Of a stretch of DNA of 64,000 bases, positions 60,415-64,000 are shown piece by piece. The DNA is taken from contig NZ_CP092431.1 of assembly GCF_022385335.1 (NCBI RefSeq), positions 9,796,001 to 9,860,000 of the forward strand. The letters run 5' to 3'. The stretch is from Streptomyces deccanensis (GTDB lineage: Bacteria; Actinomycetota; Actinomycetes; Streptomycetales; Streptomycetaceae). The notes below the pieces were generated by a model. It had not been told where the DNA came from, searched no databases, and saw only the letters and a program-made list of their open reading frames with translations. Both the position numbers and the translations under genes were made by a program. Positions within the stretch are counted from its first letter, which is position 1, and each line of letters opens with the position of its first letter.

Positions 60415-62226
60415 ATGTCAGCAGAAGCCGTGCCGAGCAGCTCCGTGACCCGGACACTTCCCCAGGACTCTCCGCCACAGGGCTCTCCAGCCTTGGGCTC
60501 TCAGACCCGCGACGAAGCCGAAGCCGTGCGTGGGGCCGCCGTGCCGGCCGAGGCCGTCGCCCCGCTCATGCGCGGGATCGGCGTACTGCTGCGGCTCAGT
60601 GAGGCGGACGGAGCGCTGAGCCTGAGCGGGCTGGAGCGGGCCACCGGTCTGGCGCGCTCCACGGTGGACCGGATCACCGCGACCCTCGCCCACATGGGCT
60701 ACCTGCGTCTGGACGGCAGGGACGCGGTCCTCGCCCCACGGCTCATGGAACTGGGCAACGCCTACCTCTCGGCGCTGCGGCTGCCCCGCCTGCTCGACGC
60801 CCACGCCGACGCCCTCGCGGACGAACTCGACGAGTCGGTGTCCCTCGCGGTGGGCGACGGCGACGGCATCCGCTTCATCCACCAGGCCACCCGCCGCCGG
60901 GCGATGTCGTTGAGCTTCCGCATCGGAGACCTGCTGCCCTCCGAACGAACCGCGCCCGGCCCGCTGTTCGCGACCGAGTGGGAGGAGCCGGAGTGGGCGC
61001 GGTGGCGCGAACGCCGGGCGGCCGACCCGTACGACCACCGGTTTCCGGCCGTGCCGCCGCGCACGGACGGGCCGTCCGACGAGGACTTCGAGGAGCGCAC
61101 CCGCGAGGCACGCCTGACGGGCTGGGCCCTGGACGACCAGCTCATCGAACCCGGCCTGGTCGCGATCGCCCTGCCGGTCCGGGACGTACGGGGTCTCGCG
61201 GATCTGCGCGGCGCCCCGCTCCCCGGACGGCGGGCGGCGGGTGACGTGCGCCCCTCGGACGCCGGCATCGCCTGTGTCGCCAGTGTCGTGAGCCATACCA
61301 GTCGGCACACGGCGGCCTCGCTCCGCGACACGCTGCTGCCGCGGCTGCGGGCGACGGTGGACGCGATGGAACGGGAGTTGCGGGAAGCACCCGAGCCCGA
61401 GGGCCGGCACACCCCTTCGGATCTCGCCGTGTGGACGGGTGCCTCCAAGCAGGAACTGGGACAGGGCTTCATCGAGTCGCTGGCCCGGGGGCTGACCGTG
61501 CTGACCGCTTTCGAGGAGGGCAGGGCCGCACTGACGCTCAGCGAGGTGGCGCAGGCCACCGGACTGGCGCGGGCCACCGCGCGCCGGGCCCTGATCACCC
61601 TGGAGCACCTCGGGTACGTCACCGCACGCGACCGCACGTTCAGCCCCACCCCGCGCGTCCTCGCGCTGGGCTTCCCTCCCCTGTCCCGTACGACCCTGTC
61701 CCGCATCGCCCAGCCGCATCTCGCCGACCTCGCCGGACGGATCCACGACTCGACGGCGCTGGCGGTGCTCGTCGGTGAGGACATCCAGTTCTTGGCCAGT
61801 GTCCCCGTCGGCCGGATCATGAGCGCGAGCGTCACAGTGGGTACTCGCCTTCCGGCGGCCGCGACCTCGGTGGGCCGCGTCGTCCTGGCGGACCTCCCAC
61901 CCGGCGAACGCACGCTGCACCCGCGCAGGCTCACCGCGCGCACGACCACGGACCCGGCCGATCTGACGGCGATCCTGGAGCAGGTCCACCGGGCGGGCTA
62001 CGCGTTGGTGGACGAGGAACTGGAGGAGGGGCTGCGGTCCCTCGCGGTCCCGGTGCGCGACCGTACGGGCCGGGTCGTCGCGGCGGTGAGCGTGGCGATG
62101 CACACCGCCCGGCGGACCCCCGAGCAGTGCCTGGCCGAGGTCCTCCCGGACCTGCGCGACGCCGCGGCCCGCGTCGAGGCGGATCTGTGGGTCGCGGGGC
62201 GTTTCGCTCGCATCCCCTCGGCGTGA
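60415..62226 (+). CDS. Tandem double-IclR regulator
   Basis: A 603-residue protein with two complete IclR units. Unit 1 (about 45-325) has the helix-turn-helix LSLSGLERATGLARSTVDRI and an effector domain around HQATRRRAMSLSFRIGDLLP. Unit 2 (about 355-600) has LTLSEVAQATGLARATARRA and the effector core PVGRIMSASVTVGTRLPAAA. Normal IclR proteins are about 250 residues and dimerise through the winged domain. Here two sets are covalently joined, so one chain might bind a full operator. Unit 2 closely resembles the separate IclR gene downstream. ATG 60415 has GGAG. Confidence 0.9.
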   Translation: MSAEAVPSSSVTRTLPQDSPPQGSPALGSQTRDEAEAVRGAAVPAEAVAPLMRGIGVLLRLSEADGALSLSGLERATGLARSTVDRITATLAHMGYLRLDGRDAVLAPRLMELGNAYLSALRLPRLLDAHADALADELDESVSLAVGDGDGIRFIHQATRRRAMSLSFRIGDLLPSERTAPGPLFATEWEEPEWARWRERRAADPYDHRFPAVPPRTDGPSDEDFEERTREARLTGWALDDQLIEPGLVAIALPVRDVRGLADLRGAPLPGRRAAGDVRPSDAGIACVASVVSHTSRHTAASLRDTLLPRLRATVDAMERELREAPEPEGRHTPSDLAVWTGASKQELGQGFIESLARGLTVLTAFEEGRAALTLSEVAQATGLARATARRALITLEHLGYVTARDRTFSPTPRVLALGFPPLSRTTLSRIAQPHLADLAGRIHDSTALAVLVGEDIQFLASVPVGRIMSASVTVGTRLPAAATSVGRVVLADLPPGERTLHPRRLTARTTTDPADLTAILEQVHRAGYALVDEELEEGLRSLAVPVRDRTGRVVAAVSVAMHTARRTPEQCLAEVLPDLRDAAARVEADLWVAGRFARIPSA

Positions 62227-62276
62227 GCGGTGCCCGCGCGCGGTCGTCGGCGCGTGGGACGCTCCCCGTTGTCGTG

Positions 62277-63059
62277 CTAGCCGGTGATGTGCAGCTCCGT
62301 CTCGATGCGGGCGACGGTGTCCAGGAGCGGGGGCAGCAGGGTCTCGCGTACCCAGTGGGCGTCTCCCCGTCGGACGTGGGTGGCGAGGTTGACGCCGGCC
62401 ACCGCCTGCCCCGCCTCGTTGCGGACGGGCGCGCCGATCGAGATCACGCCCTCTTCGAGTTCCTGGTCCACCAGGCACCAGCCCTGCGCCCGTACCCGCT
62501 CCAGTTCCGTGAGGAGCGTCTCGCGGCAGGTGAGGGTGCGGGCGGTGAGCGGTCGCAGGGACGCCCTGTCGAGGTAGGTCCGCAGCCGTTCGTCGTCGAG
62601 GTCGGCGAGCAGGACCCGGCCCAGGGAGGTGGCGTGGGCGGGCAGGCGGGTGCCGATGTTGATGGACACGGACATGATGCGCCGGGTGGGCACGCGGCTG
62701 ACGTACACCACGTCGTCCCCGTCGAGCACCGCCGCCGACGAGGACTCCTGGACCTCGGCGACCAGCTGTTCGAGGTGGGGCAGGGCGATCTCCGCCAGGG
62801 ACAGACTGGACAGGTAGGCGAAACCCATTTCCAGGACCCGGGCGGTCGGACGGAAGTGCCGGCCGTCGGTGGCCACGGCCAGGTACCCGAGATCGGCCAG
62901 GGTGAGCACGAAGCGCCGGGCGGCGGCGCGGCTCATGCCGGTCGCCCTGGCGATCTCCGCGAGGGTCAGCTCCCGGGTGTCGGCGCTGAAGGCACGGATG
63001 ACGGCGATACCCCGCTCCAGCGACCGCACGAAGTACCGCCCGTGTTCCTTGTCGTCCAT
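62277..63059 (-). CDS. IclR family regulator (PcaR/PobR type)
   Basis: A 260-residue IclR protein. The start DDKEHGRYFVRSLERGIAVI with LTLAEIARATGMSRAAARRF is the helix-turn-helix. The effector domain has RRIMSVSINIGTRLPAHATS, the form found in activators of protocatechuate and hydroxybenzoate pathways. It follows the ABC ATPase gene by 26 bp on the same strand, so it probably belongs to the transporter operon and responds to an imported aromatic or related acid. The 50 bp to the convergent double-IclR gene hold no clear terminator. Confidence 0.92.
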   Translation of the reverse strand: MDDKEHGRYFVRSLERGIAVIRAFSADTRELTLAEIARATGMSRAAARRFVLTLADLGYLAVATDGRHFRPTARVLEMGFAYLSSLSLAEIALPHLEQLVAEVQESSSAAVLDGDDVVYVSRVPTRRIMSVSINIGTRLPAHATSLGRVLLADLDDERLRTYLDRASLRPLTARTLTCRETLLTELERVRAQGWCLVDQELEEGVISIGAPVRNEAGQAVAGVNLATHVRRGDAHWVRETLLPPLLDTVARIETELHITG

Positions 63060-63085
63060 GCGTCGCGGCTCCGATGGTCGGGGTG

Positions 63086-63919
63086 TTACGACTCCGTCTT
63101 CTGCAGGGCGCGGTCACCACCGCGGTCGGCGACCGGCGGGTCCGTGTCGCCGTTGTGGTGTTTGGCCCGCTGGATCTGCTCGTAGACGTGGGCGCGCAGC
63201 TCGGCGAAGCGGGTGCTGGAGCGGGTGTGCAACTGGTCGCGTGCGTCGGGGAGATCGATGGTCAGGTCCTCCTGCACCACGGTGGGGGAGGTGGACAGGA
63301 TGATGGTGCGCTGGCCGAGGTAGACGGCTTCGTCGATGTCGTGGGTGACGAACAGGACGGTGACGCCCAGGTCGTGCCACAACCGCCGGATGAGGTCCTC
63401 CAGTTCGGCGCGGGTCTGCGCGTCGACGGCGGCGAAGGGCTCGTCCATGAGGAGCACCTTCGGTTCGAAGGCGACGGCTCGGGCGATGGCCACGCGCTGT
63501 TGCATGCCGCCGGACAGCTGCCAGGGGTAGGCCTGGTGGGCGTCGGCGAGCCCCACCACGTCCAGGGCGTGGTCGACCAGTTCCCGCTCGCGGGCCTTGC
63601 CGAGTTTCTTGCGGCGCAGGGGCAGGGCGACGTTGTCGCGTACGTTCATCCAGGCGAACAGGGAGCGGCCGTACTCCTGGAAGACCACCGCCATGCCGTC
63701 CGGGGGGCCGGTGACCGGGCGGCCGTCCAGGGTCACTTCGCCGCTGGTCGGGGCGAGGAGGCCCGACATGCACTTCAGCAGGGTGGTCTTGCCGCAGCCG
63801 GACGGACCGACCAGGCACACGAGTTCGCCGGCGCCGATGTGAAACGTCAGGTTCCGCAGTGCCTCGACGTTGCGGTTCCGTCCGGTGTAGATCTTCTGCA
63901 GGTTGCGTACGTCGAGCAT
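63086..63919 (-). CDS. ABC transporter ATPase, nitrate/sulfonate/taurine type
   Basis: A 277-residue ATPase. Walker A is GPSGCGKTTLLKCMSGLLAP, the Q-loop is VVFQEYGRSLFAWMNVRDNV, the signature is WQLSGGMQQRVAIARA, Walker B is VLLMDEPFAAVDAQT, and the switch is FVTHDIDEAVYLG. This form drives NitT/TauT importers for sulfonates, nitrate, riboflavin precursors or aromatic acids. It lies 13 bp after a permease gene that runs off the window. The partner IclR regulator suggests an aromatic or organic-acid cargo. Confidence 0.93.
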   Translation of the reverse strand: MLDVRNLQKIYTGRNRNVEALRNLTFHIGAGELVCLVGPSGCGKTTLLKCMSGLLAPTSGEVTLDGRPVTGPPDGMAVVFQEYGRSLFAWMNVRDNVALPLRRKKLGKARERELVDHALDVVGLADAHQAYPWQLSGGMQQRVAIARAVAFEPKVLLMDEPFAAVDAQTRAELEDLIRRLWHDLGVTVLFVTHDIDEAVYLGQRTIILSTSPTVVQEDLTIDLPDARDQLHTRSSTRFAELRAHVYEQIQRAKHHNGDTDPPVADRGGDRALQKTES

Positions 63920-63932
63920 CGACGTCTCCTTG

Positions 63933-64000
63933 TCAGGGGTTGCGCTGGGCCCGGCGCAGGCCGTGGTACCAGGCCAGGACCCGGTTCTCGGCGACGCGGA
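63933..64000 (-). CDS. ABC transporter permease, C-terminal fragment, runs off right edge
   Basis: The last 22 codons before the stop at 63933 read RVAENRVLAWYHGLRRAQRN-P. This is a typical basic C-terminal tail of a TauC/SsuC-type permease following the final membrane helix. It lies 13 bp from the ATPase start, as expected in one operon. Confidence 0.6.
   Translation of the reverse strand, partial: RVAENRVLAWYHGLRRAQRNP

Noticed and set aside
60418..63120. A 900-codon open frame on the minus strand opposite the double-IclR gene
   Set aside because: High-GC antisense frame made of Arg/Gly/Pro/His-rich sequence with no domain. The opposite strand encodes two clear IclR units, and the frame also runs into another real gene.

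Overview
This 64 kb window comes from a high-GC actinomycete, almost certainly Streptomyces or a close relative. The evidence is the GC-rich third codon positions, Shine-Dalgarno sites of the GGAGG type, many GTG starts and 4-nt ATGA/GTGA gene overlaps, an AfsA / ArpA-like gamma-butyrolactone system, and TTA codons confined to two genes. No rRNA, tRNA, CRISPR array or intact insertion sequence was seen.

Region 1 (1-12.4 kb) is mixed oxidative-stress and detoxification chromosome: an edge-truncated membrane protein, a VOC protein, katG, an IclR regulator beside hpd (tyrosine catabolism), a divergent TetR / TetX-like monooxygenase pair, an FAD oxidoreductase, and an NmrA-like - MarR - pirin block whose promoters share a GTTG-N6-CAAC dyad. 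A TPR protein follows. Region 2 (12.8-22.7 kb) holds an orphan cytochrome oxidase subunit II (coxB), small membrane proteins (DUF1360, SPW, DUF2243, CtaG-like, DUF4142), an alcohol dehydrogenase relic, a secreted serine protease, a frameshifted CHAP amidase carrying six 46-residue repeats, and a PPOX-type flavoprotein.

Region 3 (23.1-44.6 kb) looks like a biosynthetic gene cluster with no NRPS, PKS or terpene synthase. An AraC regulator precedes a methyltransferase / acyl-AMP ligase pair. Then come a CGNR regulator, an acyl-CoA-dehydrogenase-like monooxygenase, an MFS exporter, a P450, an SDR, AfsA, an ArpA-like receptor, a flavin reductase, an FAD/NAD(P) protein and a class II aldolase. It ends in a shikimate/tyrosine supply block: type II DAHP synthase, AroH-type chorismate mutase, prephenate dehydrogenase, AroA, AroC and AroK. 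The only in-frame TTA (bldA) codons I found in the window are in afsA and aroK, and an autoregulatory-element-like dyad lies after the receptor gene. This points to butyrolactone- and bldA-controlled production of a small shikimate- or 4-hydroxyphenylpyruvate-derived compound.

Region 4 (45.8-57.7 kb) is the most unusual part. A tightly coupled minus-strand operon encodes acetoacetyl-CoA synthetase, two dikinase-type subunits resembling phenylphosphate synthase (a substrate/phospho-histidine subunit and an ATP-grasp subunit), a biotin carrier, biotin carboxylase, a carboxyltransferase and a HAD phosphatase. It is flanked by IclR and AraC regulators and a diketone-dioxygenase-like cupin. The gene content suggests ATP-dependent enol phosphorylation and biotin-dependent carboxylation of a ketone such as acetone, with the 3-oxoacid product captured as a CoA ester.

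Region 5 (57.8-64 kb) holds an alpha/beta hydrolase, a decayed IS5-type transposase, a LacI regulator, a protein with two complete IclR units in tandem, a normal IclR regulator, and a NitT/TauT-type ABC importer running off the right edge.
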